Shown in pieces: positions 42,035-50,531 of a DNA stretch of 64,000 nucleotides. Within the stretch, counting starts at the first letter, position 1. The number at the start of each line of letters is the position of its first letter. The stretch is taken from positions 4,526,001-4,590,000 of the forward strand of contig OZ244212.1 in the NCBI GenBank assembly GCA_965216695.1, given 5' to 3'. The notes beneath the pieces are model-generated. The model was not told the origin of the DNA, ran no database searches, and saw nothing but the letters and a program-made list of their open reading frames with translations. The stretch comes from G965216695 sp965216695. Its GTDB lineage: Bacteria > Pseudomonadota > Gammaproteobacteria > Pseudomonadales > Azotimanducaceae. Position numbers and translations under genes: made by a program.

Positions 42035-43150
42035 ATGGTAAAGCAAACGGACATGCTTTCGGAAAAGTACGTTCAGTCGAGTACGGATGGGCTCGCAAGG
42101 CCGCTTGCTGAATTCTTCGCTTCTGCAATCTCCAATGCCAATGATGTCGCGATCACAAAGATTGATACGCCACCCGACGACAGTGGTTTTTCAGCCGAGA
42201 ATTTTTTTGTCGACCTCGAGTGGGTTGAAAGCGGTGAGCGTCGCAAAGGTCGATATGTGGTCCGGCGTCAGGCGGAGCGAGCCATGTTCCCGGGCAAAGA
42301 TTTCGGCCAGGAACGACGTATTCAGGAAGTGTTGTCCACCAAGACTGATGTGCCGGTACCTAGAATTGCTGGGTTTGACGATGGCTCACAAGTACTGGGT
42401 GCGCCGTTTTATGTCATGGAGTGTCTGCCGGGTTCAACGCCTCCTGCAGCTTCACCCCACGAGGTTGGCATGTTGGTGGAATTGTCTGAAGCAGCAAGAC
42501 GCAAGCTGTGGTTTTCGGGTCTGACTGAGCTTGGCCGGTTACATCGGCTCGATCCGATGGATATTGGCCTAGATTTTGTTTCGAACCCGGCAGCGGACGG
42601 CTCGCAACTCACCTCCACGCTGGATTACTGGGAGGAACACTATCTAACAGGTTCGGAACCGAACCCGCTCCCACTGATGATTGAAGTGATGAGCTGGTTA
42701 CGAGAAAACCAGCCAGGTGAAGAACCTCTTAAGCTGATTTGGGGTGATTCCCGAATCGGCAATATGTTGTTCGATGATGACCAGAATTGTGTGGGCATTG
42801 TCGACTGGGAGCTGGCATCGTTGGGTGATCCCCTGCAGGACCTGGCTTACTGGACTTATTCGGAAGACCACTTCATTCATATCGCCAGCGACGGTGCCTT
42901 GCCCGGATGGCCGACAATGGATGAGACCATTGCCGCTTATGAAGTCGCTCGTGGCGAAAACGTTGATCGAAAGCGTCTGCAGTACTACCGACTGGTCGCC
43001 GGTTACTGGATTATCTGTACGTTGAATCAGCTGGTTAACATCAAGAAGGCGGTCGGGCAGTTTCCGCCGGAGCTCGAAGTCTCTGAAGAGGCCTTTACGC
43101 CTGTGTCTTTTCTTCGCTCAGAGTTCGAATCTACTAAAGCAAACTGGTAG
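42035..43150 (+). CDS. APH-like phosphotransferase family protein
   Basis: 371 residues. The kinase-like fold shows 'RYVVRRQAERAMFPGKDFGQERRIQEVL', the catalytic loop 'LIWGDSRIGNMLFD' (Trp replaces the usual His) and metal-binding 'IVDWELASLGDP'. This subfamily is often fused to or encoded beside acyl-CoA dehydrogenases; none is in the window. It probably phosphorylates a small alcohol. It lies 25 bp after the SnoaL pair. An ATG at codon 7 is an alternative start. Confidence 0.85.
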   Translation: MVKQTDMLSEKYVQSSTDGLARPLAEFFASAISNANDVAITKIDTPPDDSGFSAENFFVDLEWVESGERRKGRYVVRRQAERAMFPGKDFGQERRIQEVLSTKTDVPVPRIAGFDDGSQVLGAPFYVMECLPGSTPPAASPHEVGMLVELSEAARRKLWFSGLTELGRLHRLDPMDIGLDFVSNPAADGSQLTSTLDYWEEHYLTGSEPNPLPLMIEVMSWLRENQPGEEPLKLIWGDSRIGNMLFDDDQNCVGIVDWELASLGDPLQDLAYWTYSEDHFIHIASDGALPGWPTMDETIAAYEVARGENVDRKRLQYYRLVAGYWIICTLNQLVNIKKAVGQFPPELEVSEEAFTPVSFLRSEFESTKANW

Positions 43151-43160
43151 CCACTCGATT

Positions 43161-43979
43161 ATGAACGAATACATCACTTCAAAATTTGATTTAAAAGGCA
43201 AAACCGCGGTCATCACCGGCGGCAGTAAAGGTATAGGGAAAAACCTGACCCGGGTGCTATCAGAAGCGGGTGCAACGGTGCTGATCGCCGCGCGCAATGT
43301 TGACGATATGAAGGCCACGGCAGATGAAATATCTGCAGCATCTGGCAACCCTGTTAAGTACACGCAGGTTGACCTGACCGATCGTGAATCTGTGATGAGC
43401 TTTATTGCGGAAGCCGAAAACGTCCTCGGCCATGTCGATATTCTTGTCGCCAATGCCTCTTACGATTTCAATCAACCGATCGATAGCGTTGAAGACGACG
43501 TTATGGATAAGACGATTGAAGTAAGTTATGTCACGGCGGTTCTGATGACCCGTGAATTTTCGACGAAAATGAAAGAGCGCGGCTGGGGTCGACTGATATA
43601 CATTTCTTCGGCGACCGCGTTCGCGTCAGCTGCGGATGGCCATTCAGTTTACTCAGGCACCAAGGTTGCCCTTCATGCCTTTGCACGAACTATCGCTATC
43701 GAGTTGGGTGGTGATGGGATCACCGCCAACGTGATCGCAGCGGGTACGTATCTGACTGAGAATGCGGAAGAGCACCTGAACGAGTACCCGCCGGAAGTCA
43801 AAGAAGCTGCCATCGATCAGTGGGCCAAGATGAACGCGGTCGGTCGCTGGGGTGATCCGGAAGATATGGAAGGTGCTTTGTTGCTGTTGGCCAGTGAGGC
43901 CAGTGCCTTTATTACCGGTTCGGTTATGGTGGTTGATGGCGGGCTGTCGATTCGTTTGATCCCGAACTATATGCAATAG
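43161..43979 (+). CDS. Short-chain dehydrogenase/reductase (SDR), copy 1
   Basis: 272 residues. Cofactor motif 'GGSKGIGK' and 'LVANASYD', with catalytic 'ISSATAFASAADGHSVYSGTK' (Ser, Tyr, Lys) and C-terminal 'ITGSVMVVDGGLS'. The classical family reduces or oxidises hydroxyl groups with NAD(P). It follows the APH-like gene by 10 bp. The substrate is unknown. Confidence 0.9.
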   Translation: MNEYITSKFDLKGKTAVITGGSKGIGKNLTRVLSEAGATVLIAARNVDDMKATADEISAASGNPVKYTQVDLTDRESVMSFIAEAENVLGHVDILVANASYDFNQPIDSVEDDVMDKTIEVSYVTAVLMTREFSTKMKERGWGRLIYISSATAFASAADGHSVYSGTKVALHAFARTIAIELGGDGITANVIAAGTYLTENAEEHLNEYPPEVKEAAIDQWAKMNAVGRWGDPEDMEGALLLLASEASAFITGSVMVVDGGLSIRLIPNYMQ

Positions 43980-44003
43980 AAGAATCGGTTAAGGGGGGAC
44001 GTG

Positions 44004-45878
44004 ATGATGATAGCACGAGGGTTTTTCACTGGTTTGGTCTGTTGTCTGTGCACACACTTAGCATCGGCAGATCAATCTTATTCACCCTACGCAGATGTGT
44101 ACTATCCGACCCGGGTACTTTGGGGGGATACGCATTTGCATACCACCAACTCGCTGGACGCGCGCATGATGGGGGTCACGCTGGATGTAGAAGATGCCTA
44201 TCGTTTTGCCCGTGGTGAACAGGTCATCGCAAGTAACGGAGAAGCTGCCAAGTTAAACCGCCCGCTCGATTTTCTTGTCGTTTCGGATCATTCGGATGCT
44301 ATGGGTGTCATGCATCGGGTCGTGAATGGTGCCCCTGAGCTGATGAAGCACGCGGAACTTCAGGCTATGCATGATGGGCTGAAAGCGGGCGGTGAAGCTG
44401 CCAATGCTGCCATGGCGATCGTCAAACGTGTGCTGGACGGTGACTACTCAGGGCCCTTCCTGGATACCGAGATCATGCGTTCGGTCTGGCACGACTATGT
44501 TAAAACTGCAGATCGGTTCAATGATCCAGGCACGTTTTCGACAATCATTGGTTATGAATGGACGCCCATGAAAAGTGGCGACAAGCTGCATCGCAATGTG
44601 TTGTATCGAGGGGATGCAGCTACGGCGGGCCAAGTTTTACCTTATACGGCAAACGACAGTGTGAACCCCCAGGATCTTTGGCAGTGGATGGAAAACTACG
44701 AGGAGACCACCGGCGGCAGGGTGCTCGCTCTTGCTCACAATGGCAACCTGTCAGGCGGCTATATGTTTCCTGTGGAAACCAACCCGAACACTGGTTCTGC
44801 AATTGATGCTGAATATGTAAAAACACGTGCGCGGTGGGAGCCGCTCTTTGAAGTGACACAAATTAAAGGCGACAGCGAGGCGCATCCGTACCTTTCGCCT
44901 GATGATGAGTTTGCTGACTTTGAAACCTGGGATAGAGGTAACTCGACGCTCGAACGAAAAAGCGTACCCGAACAGTATCAGTATGAATACGCCCGCGAGG
45001 CCCTGAAGAATGGCTTGAAGCTAGAACGTTCTCTCGGTGTCAACGCATATCAGTTCGGCATGGTTGGATCAACAGACAGCCACACTGCATTAGCAACCGC
45101 GGAAGAAGACAACTTCTTTGGCAAGATGACCACTAATGAACCGTATGTGGGTCGCATGCGCGGTACCATGGGCCTGCCAAGTGTGGAAGATCAATGGAAC
45201 ATCTGGGAGACCAGCGCATCTGGTTATGCTGCCGTCTGGGCCACTGAAAACACCCGCGAAGCTATCTGGGATGCCATGGCTCGCAAAGAAGTTTATGCCA
45301 CAACAGGGCCACGTATGACGGTCCGCTTCTTTGGTGGTTGGGACTTCACCGAAGTAGATGCGAGCTTTCATCGCTTAGCATCGGCAGGTTATTCCAGAGG
45401 CGTTCCCATGGGTGGCACCCTGCAAGGAAACGGCCAGAACAATTCAGCACCCACGTTCCTTGTGGGTGCGCTGAAGGATCCAGTTAGCGGTCATCTGGAT
45501 CGCATCCAGATCATAAAGGGTTGGCTGGATAGCGAAGGTGCAACCCACGAAAAGATCTATGACGTCGTCTGGGGCGATGCTCACAGGCGAACGATTGATG
45601 CTGCAGGCAAGCTGACGCCCGTAGGCAATACCGTCGATGTCGCTGATGCCAGCTGGGTCAATACCATTGGTGATGCCGAGCTTGTTGGTGTTTGGCGGGA
45701 CCCAGATTTTGATCCTTCAGCACGTGCCGTCTACTACGTGCGGGTAATTGAGATACCGACGCCGCGCTGGATCGTCTATGACGCCAAGCGATTCGGTGAA
45801 GAGATTCCTGCCGGGGCACATACCGTCCTTCAGGAGCGTGCGTATACATCCCCCATCTGGTACCAACCTTCGAAGTGA
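44004..45878 (+). CDS. DUF3604 (PHP-like) periplasmic protein
   Basis: 624 residues; GTG 44001, ATG 44004 and ATG 44007 are consecutive possible starts after AAGGGGGG. A signal peptide ends near 'LASADQS'. Metal-binding patterns are 'WGDTHLHTTNS', 'VVSDHSDAMG', 'ALAHNGNLSGG' and 'MVGSTDSHTAL', as in PHP-type phosphoesterases. DUF3604 genes are common in catabolic clusters of marine bacteria with TonB receptors, but their reaction is not established. Confidence 0.85.
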   Translation: MMIARGFFTGLVCCLCTHLASADQSYSPYADVYYPTRVLWGDTHLHTTNSLDARMMGVTLDVEDAYRFARGEQVIASNGEAAKLNRPLDFLVVSDHSDAMGVMHRVVNGAPELMKHAELQAMHDGLKAGGEAANAAMAIVKRVLDGDYSGPFLDTEIMRSVWHDYVKTADRFNDPGTFSTIIGYEWTPMKSGDKLHRNVLYRGDAATAGQVLPYTANDSVNPQDLWQWMENYEETTGGRVLALAHNGNLSGGYMFPVETNPNTGSAIDAEYVKTRARWEPLFEVTQIKGDSEAHPYLSPDDEFADFETWDRGNSTLERKSVPEQYQYEYAREALKNGLKLERSLGVNAYQFGMVGSTDSHTALATAEEDNFFGKMTTNEPYVGRMRGTMGLPSVEDQWNIWETSASGYAAVWATENTREAIWDAMARKEVYATTGPRMTVRFFGGWDFTEVDASFHRLASAGYSRGVPMGGTLQGNGQNNSAPTFLVGALKDPVSGHLDRIQIIKGWLDSEGATHEKIYDVVWGDAHRRTIDAAGKLTPVGNTVDVADASWVNTIGDAELVGVWRDPDFDPSARAVYYVRVIEIPTPRWIVYDAKRFGEEIPAGAHTVLQERAYTSPIWYQPSK

Positions 45879-45879
45879 A

Positions 45880-45897
45880 TATTGATCAGTCAATTAA
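45880..45897 (-). promoter_or_regulatory. AT-rich operator-like motif upstream of an SDR gene
   Basis: The minus strand reads TTAATTGACTGATCAATA and the plus strand contains GTCAATTAATTTAT. It shares 11 of 18 positions with the motif at 32848-32865. It lies 60 bp before the next SDR start. Confidence 0.35.
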
Positions 45898-45956
45898 TTT
45901 ATGCTAGCGTTGTTGATTCAGGGATTCAAGTAACTCATAAGTGTTTAAGGGGTCTG

Positions 45957-46718
45957 ATGGTGACGAGATTTTCGGGCAAAACTGTACTGGTCACCGGTGC
46001 GGGCAGGGGGCTCGGTGAAGCTATTGCGGAAGAGTTCGCCAATGAAGGTGCAAATCTGGTTGTGGTTGATATTGACGAAGCCGCAGCGAATGAAACAAAA
46101 GAGAGAGTTTTAGGCTTAGGCCAAGAAGCAGTTGCGGTTGCAGCGGATGTCAGCGCCCGCAGCGATGTTGAGAGAATGGTCAGCGAGACAACCGGTGCAT
46201 TCGGTCAGCTGGATATCGCCGTTAACAATGCGGGCGTAGATCAAACACCGCTACCTTTTACCGAGGTCACGGAAGAGGTGTTTGATCGTGTTGTAGGCGT
46301 TAACTATCGGGGTCTCTGGCTCTGCATGCAGGCAGAGATCAACGCGATGTTGAACGCAGGCTCAGGTGTCATCGTCAACATCACCTCAGCCTCTGCTCAT
46401 GTTGGTACTCCCATGATGTCGATCTATGGCTCAAGTAAACATGCAGCGCTTGGCCTGACGCGATCTGCGGCACTCGAATACTGCCAGCAGGGTATTCGCA
46501 TCAACTCCGTCAGTCCTGGTGGCATCCTCACACCCATGCTCGAGCATGTTGCCGAAACAAATCCGGAATACATTGAACGAGGTAATGCTGCGCATCCAAT
46601 TGGGCGTATCGCCTCAACGAAAGAGATTGCCGACGGCGTGTTGTTCGCAGCATCAGAAGAAGCATCGTTCATGATCGGCCATGCACTTGTGATCGACGGT
46701 GGGTATACGGCGATTTAG
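45957..46718 (+). CDS. Short-chain dehydrogenase/reductase (SDR), copy 2
   Basis: 253 residues from ATG 45957 (AAGGGG upstream); an earlier in-frame start would run through the operator-like motif. 'GAGRGLGEAIAEEFA', 'NNAGVD' and 'ITSASAHVGTPMMSIYGSSK' carry cofactor and catalytic residues. The C-terminus has 'MIGHALVIDGGYTAI'. Classical NAD(P)-dependent type. Confidence 0.9.
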   Translation: MVTRFSGKTVLVTGAGRGLGEAIAEEFANEGANLVVVDIDEAAANETKERVLGLGQEAVAVAADVSARSDVERMVSETTGAFGQLDIAVNNAGVDQTPLPFTEVTEEVFDRVVGVNYRGLWLCMQAEINAMLNAGSGVIVNITSASAHVGTPMMSIYGSSKHAALGLTRSAALEYCQQGIRINSVSPGGILTPMLEHVAETNPEYIERGNAAHPIGRIASTKEIADGVLFAASEEASFMIGHALVIDGGYTAI

Positions 46719-46734
46719 GCGAAGGGACTTAGTA

Positions 46735-47643
46735 ATGAACATTGGTGTCACGCTGGATACAGCCACGGACCTCTTGCCGTTCAACGAAGCGCTGGCAATC
46801 GTCAAGAACATAGAAACGTTGGGTTATGAAAGTGTCTGGCTTACCGACACGTTTGGCAGAGAGCCATTTGTTCTGGTAACGGCATTGCTGGCCAACACAG
46901 AGAAGATTCGTATCGGTACGGCGGTCGCTTCTATGTATGGTCGTGATGCGTTGGCGGCGGCACAGACCCGCCAAACGCTGTCTGAAATGTATCCCGATCG
47001 TTTTATGATGGGCATGGGTACCTCAGCCCCTTTTGCCAACGAGGCGAGAAAGGCGCAGCTGATGTCACCAGCTCAAAAGGTGGAAGAGTATCTGAATGAT
47101 ATTCAGTCCTATCAGGTTATGTGTGCGACGGCTGAGTCCATTGCGCCTCTCTACGTCGCTGCGCATGGTCCGAAAATACAAGCCCTAACCGCCGAAAAAG
47201 CCGACGGTATACTGACTTGGGTTATGCCATCGGAGCACACAGAGCTGACCCGTTCTCGAGTTGGAGATACACCAGACATCTCTTGTCATGTACCGTTTAC
47301 CTTGATCGAAAATGTTGAGGAAGCACGTCAGTTCACAAGGCAATATCTTAGTGTCTGGAAGCAATTGCCCTGGTATCAACAATCATGGGTAGCAGCGGGG
47401 TTTGATACTGCAGATCTTGACGATGGAGGCAGCGACAGACTGATAGATGCCATCGTTGCCTCAGGCAACATTGATGCGATCGCTTCACATGTAGGAGCTT
47501 ACGCCCAGGCAGGTGCCAGTCGCGTAATACTGCAGCCGCTGCGACGCATAACGGAAGGCGAGGCGCTGGAAGCTTTTCATCAGACCGATATGGCAGCAGA
47601 TTGGGAAGCCCTGGAGCTTGTCTCTAAAAGGCTTGGTCTTTAG
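46735..47643 (+). CDS. Luciferase-like flavin-dependent oxidoreductase, copy 1
   Basis: 302 residues from ATG 46735. The TIM-barrel pattern 'NIETLGYESVWLTDTFGREPFVLVTALLANTEKIRIGTAVASMYGRD' and 'PLYVAAHGPKIQALTAEKADGILTWV' is typical of the LLM family (FMN or F420 dependent). It is not a LuxA or LuxB orthologue by pattern. It may act as a monooxygenase or dehydrogenase. It lies 16 bp after the SDR. Confidence 0.85.
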   Translation: MNIGVTLDTATDLLPFNEALAIVKNIETLGYESVWLTDTFGREPFVLVTALLANTEKIRIGTAVASMYGRDALAAAQTRQTLSEMYPDRFMMGMGTSAPFANEARKAQLMSPAQKVEEYLNDIQSYQVMCATAESIAPLYVAAHGPKIQALTAEKADGILTWVMPSEHTELTRSRVGDTPDISCHVPFTLIENVEEARQFTRQYLSVWKQLPWYQQSWVAAGFDTADLDDGGSDRLIDAIVASGNIDAIASHVGAYAQAGASRVILQPLRRITEGEALEAFHQTDMAADWEALELVSKRLGL

Positions 47644-47668
47644 ATGGCGTAGACGATTGGAGGCAAAA

Positions 47669-48481
47669 ATGACGGCGCAGCATGAAACATTTGCGAACAA
47701 AGTAGCGATCGTAACCGGCGCTGCACAGGGGATTGGTGAAGCCGTCGCAGAAAAACTGGCTGCAGGTGGCGCCAAAGTACTGGTGGCTGACTATAACGTG
47801 TCTGGTGCTGAAGCCGTAGCCAACAGAATCAGCGAAGGAGGTGGTGAAGCCAGGCCCGTGGGTGTCGATGTCACCAAACCGGAAGAGATTGAAGCCTGTG
47901 TTCAAGGTGCCGCACACACCTGGGGGCGTATAGACATCCTTGTTAACAATGCATCTAACGTTGCGTCGATCGGTGCAGATGATGCGGATGCTGTATCGAT
48001 CACCATGGATACTTGGGATCTGGTTTATGCCTGCAATCTCCGCGGCCCTGCGGCAGCGTGTAAGTATACGATTCCGCACATGGTTAACGGTGGTGGTGGG
48101 GCGATCGTCAATCTCGCTTCTGTGCAGGGGGTGACGGGTGATCTTGGCCGCACCGCCTATGGCTCGATGAAAGCAGGGTTGATTTCCTTAAGCCGTTATG
48201 TATCAACGCAATTTGCGGCTCAAGGGGTGCGATGTAACAGCGTGGCGCCCGGTCTGGTGATGAGCCCGTCAGCACATGAAAGTCCTGAGGAAATGATTGC
48301 CATATTCGACCCTCATATCCCGGTGCCGTTTCGTGGGCAACCCATGGATCTGGCTGAGGTCATCTGTTTTCTTGCCTCCGATGCAGCCCGCTATGTTACC
48401 GGCCAGAACCTAACGGTTGACGGTGGCATGACCTCCCATCTGCCCATCTATGCCGATTTGATGCAGGCAAACGATGGGTAG
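47669..48481 (+). CDS. Short-chain dehydrogenase/reductase (SDR), copy 3
   Basis: 270 residues from ATG 47669, chosen for GGAGG upstream; the N-terminal extension overlapping the LLM gene is not used. 'GAAQGIGEAVAEKLA', 'NNASNV', 'LASVQGVTGDLGRTAYGSMK' and 'VTGQNLTVDGGM' define a classical SDR. It overlaps the next gene by 8 bp. Confidence 0.9.
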   Translation: MTAQHETFANKVAIVTGAAQGIGEAVAEKLAAGGAKVLVADYNVSGAEAVANRISEGGGEARPVGVDVTKPEEIEACVQGAAHTWGRIDILVNNASNVASIGADDADAVSITMDTWDLVYACNLRGPAAACKYTIPHMVNGGGGAIVNLASVQGVTGDLGRTAYGSMKAGLISLSRYVSTQFAAQGVRCNSVAPGLVMSPSAHESPEEMIAIFDPHIPVPFRGQPMDLAEVICFLASDAARYVTGQNLTVDGGMTSHLPIYADLMQANDG

Positions 48482-48926
48482 TGACGTGTCGGCTCGCGAC
48501 AACATTCTCGCTCTGATGCACAGGTATTCCTTTCTGGTTGATCGCGGAGATCTTGTAGGGTTTGCCGGGTTGTTCGAGTCTGCCGAGTGGGGTGCGGAGG
48601 GCGATACGCTTCTGACGGGCTATGAGATGCTGGAAATGTTAAAGCGAGAGGTCATTATCTATCCAGACGGGACTCCCAGAACCCGCCATGTCGTTACCAA
48701 CATCGAGCTTGATGTCGATGAGGAGCGCGGCACTGCTCAAGGCCAGAGCTACATTACGTTATTCCAACAAACCGATGACTTTCCACTCCAGGTGATTTTC
48801 TCGGGGGAGTATCACGATGAATTCGTGAGAGAAAATGACGTTTGGCGATTCGACAAAAGGATCATTAAGGGCCCGATGTTTGGTGATCAATCAAGGCATA
48901 TGAGAAGCGCGACTGCGGGAGAATAG
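48474..48926 (+). CDS. SnoaL/NTF2-like protein, copy 4
   Basis: 150 residues, shorter and more divergent than copies 1-3: 'NILALMHRYSFLVDRGDLVGFAGLFESAEWG', 'PRTRHVVTNIELDVDEERGTAQGQSYITLF' and 'YHDEFVRENDVWRFDKRIIKGP'. The pattern matches the SnoaL fold. The start overlaps the SDR stop. The catalytic residues are not identified. Confidence 0.8.
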   Translation: MGSDVSARDNILALMHRYSFLVDRGDLVGFAGLFESAEWGAEGDTLLTGYEMLEMLKREVIIYPDGTPRTRHVVTNIELDVDEERGTAQGQSYITLFQQTDDFPLQVIFSGEYHDEFVRENDVWRFDKRIIKGPMFGDQSRHMRSATAGE

Positions 48927-48929
48927 GCT

Positions 48930-49625
48930 TTGCAAGTAGGACAGATAATCATCGTTGCTGGGACGTCTGGGGCGGGTAAGACCACTACCATTGAAGCGTT
49001 TCCGAAACGGCAGAACGATTCTTACCTCATGTTCGGCATAGACAATCTGTTGGGTACCATGATGCCCGCGGATTATTCGCTGTTTGGTGAAAAAACTAAG
49101 GAGGGTATGTATTCATACCCTGAAGATCCCGATGATGCCGATAGCCGATTGGCGGCTGGTTTTGGTGATATCGGGTGGCGTGGAATTCATGCCTTCCATG
49201 AAATGATTGCAGCCGCTTCGCGGACTGGGCAGAATCTGATTGCCGATCATCTTGCATTTGTTGACCCGCCCATCCTGCAGGATTGTGTCAAGCGATTGGA
49301 GGGGTTGCCGGTACTTCTGGTTAACCTGAAGCCTCCATATGAAGTGCTCATGGAGCGCCTTGCCACGCGCCAGGTTCATTTGCCCGATACCTTTGAGGAA
49401 GTTGCCCGCACACCCGAAGATGATGCCAGGCTCGTCATTGCCAATACCATGCAGAAGCTGACGCCCTGGTTTTATGACGCGAGTTACAAGAATGATATCT
49501 GGGATCTTGAAATCGATACGATTCAGCATTCACCCGAAGAAGTCTCACGGCTGATAGAAGAGCGCCTGGCCGAAGGTCCGGGTACAGCATTCGAACAACT
49601 CCGTGAGCGCTACCAGGACGCCTGA
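48930..49625 (+). CDS. Chloramphenicol-phosphotransferase-like kinase
   Basis: 231 residues from a TTG start. 'IIIVAGTSGAGKTTTIEAF' is a Walker A P-loop and 'SYLMFGIDNLLGTMMP' is the CPT-like segment following it. 'LIADHLAFVDPPI' lies at the position of the CPT catalytic Asp and 'LVNLKPPYEVLMERLATRQV' is the lid-type helix. CPT-like proteins phosphorylate small hydroxylated compounds. In this cluster it may phosphorylate an intermediate or detoxify one (inference). It starts 3 bp after the SnoaL gene. Confidence 0.8.
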   Translation: MQVGQIIIVAGTSGAGKTTTIEAFPKRQNDSYLMFGIDNLLGTMMPADYSLFGEKTKEGMYSYPEDPDDADSRLAAGFGDIGWRGIHAFHEMIAAASRTGQNLIADHLAFVDPPILQDCVKRLEGLPVLLVNLKPPYEVLMERLATRQVHLPDTFEEVARTPEDDARLVIANTMQKLTPWFYDASYKNDIWDLEIDTIQHSPEEVSRLIEERLAEGPGTAFEQLRERYQDA

Positions 49626-49626
49626 A

Positions 49627-50409
49627 ATGACAGAACCTGTATTGTTGGTTGAAAAGCAAGATGGGGTCGCAACGTTAACGTTGAACCGACCACAGCAGAA
49701 AAATGCCTTGTCGATGGAGCTGCGTTTATCACTTGAAGAATCACTGACAGAACTCAAAGACGATAGAGACATTGGTGTCGTAATCCTGACCGGTGCCGGT
49801 GATGCCTTTTGCGCTGGGCTTGATTTGAAAGAGATGGGTAGCCCTGAGTTGCGCGGCATGCGAGATCCATCAGATCCACCGACGTTGCTGCGTGCGCTCG
49901 GTAAGCCTGTGATCGGTGCCATTAACGGTGTGGCCATCACGGGTGGTTTTGAAATCTCTCTTTCGTGCGATCTCTTGATAGTGACACCCGAAACACGGTT
50001 TGCTGATACCCATGCAAGAGTTGGATTGTTGGCAGGTTGGGGTTTAGGTGCTCGCTTATCGCGAGCAGTTGGCCTGGCCAGAGCAAAAGAGCTCTCCCTG
50101 ACTGGAAATTTTCTCTCAGCGGAGCAAGCCTACGAGTGGGGCCTGGTTAACCGTATCGTGCCTCGCGATGAGTTGTTGCCAACCTGTCACCAGCTGGCCC
50201 AGGATATGTTGTCCTGTGTGCCGGAAGTGGTCAGGGAATATAAGCGACAGATCGACCATGCTTATGATTTGTCGCTCGGTGATGCAATGCGCTACGAAGT
50301 AGACATCGCGAGAAAGCACAGGATGCCGCCGCAGGAAACGATCATTGAGCGACGGCAGTTGGTACAGAATCGAGCTCGCGGAATCCTGGAAAGAGACTCA
50401 GGTAGCTAG
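49627..50409 (+). CDS. Enoyl-CoA hydratase/isomerase (crotonase family)
   Basis: 260 residues from ATG 49627. 'LNRPQQKNALSMELRLSLEESL', 'GDAFCAGLDLKEMG' (oxyanion hole) and 'GAINGVAITGGFEISLSCDLLIVTPETRFADTHARVGLLAGWG' are crotonase signatures. It acts on acyl-CoA intermediates, which fits a beta-oxidation-like step downstream of the acid-handling enzymes. It is the last gene of the rightward arm and its stop lies at the LuxE remnant. Confidence 0.92.
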   Translation: MTEPVLLVEKQDGVATLTLNRPQQKNALSMELRLSLEESLTELKDDRDIGVVILTGAGDAFCAGLDLKEMGSPELRGMRDPSDPPTLLRALGKPVIGAINGVAITGGFEISLSCDLLIVTPETRFADTHARVGLLAGWGLGARLSRAVGLARAKELSLTGNFLSAEQAYEWGLVNRIVPRDELLPTCHQLAQDMLSCVPEVVREYKRQIDHAYDLSLGDAMRYEVDIARKHRMPPQETIIERRQLVQNRARGILERDSGS

Positions 50410-50489
50410 CCTTCCTCGATACTCGTGAGGTAATCCATCACCTCTTGGTGGGCACTTTCTGTCACAGCACAGGTAATCTTGTCATCGCC
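50406..50489 (-). pseudogene. C-terminal remnant of a third LuxE-like gene
   Basis: The minus strand encodes GDDKITCAVTESAHQEVM and then DYLTSIEEG plus TAG. This aligns without gaps to the C-termini of the LuxE-like proteins at 52002 and 57729 ('GDDKITCAATASAHEEAMEYLTKIEEG'). Upstream in this frame a TGA appears after four codons, so only about 27 codons remain. The stop overlaps the crotonase stop codon on the other strand. It is evidence for a lost luxE copy at the point where the two arms converge. Confidence 0.8.
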
Positions 50490-50531
50490 GTGGCAAGTAA
50501 TTCAGTAAACAGCTCAAGTTCTCTCAGAAGG

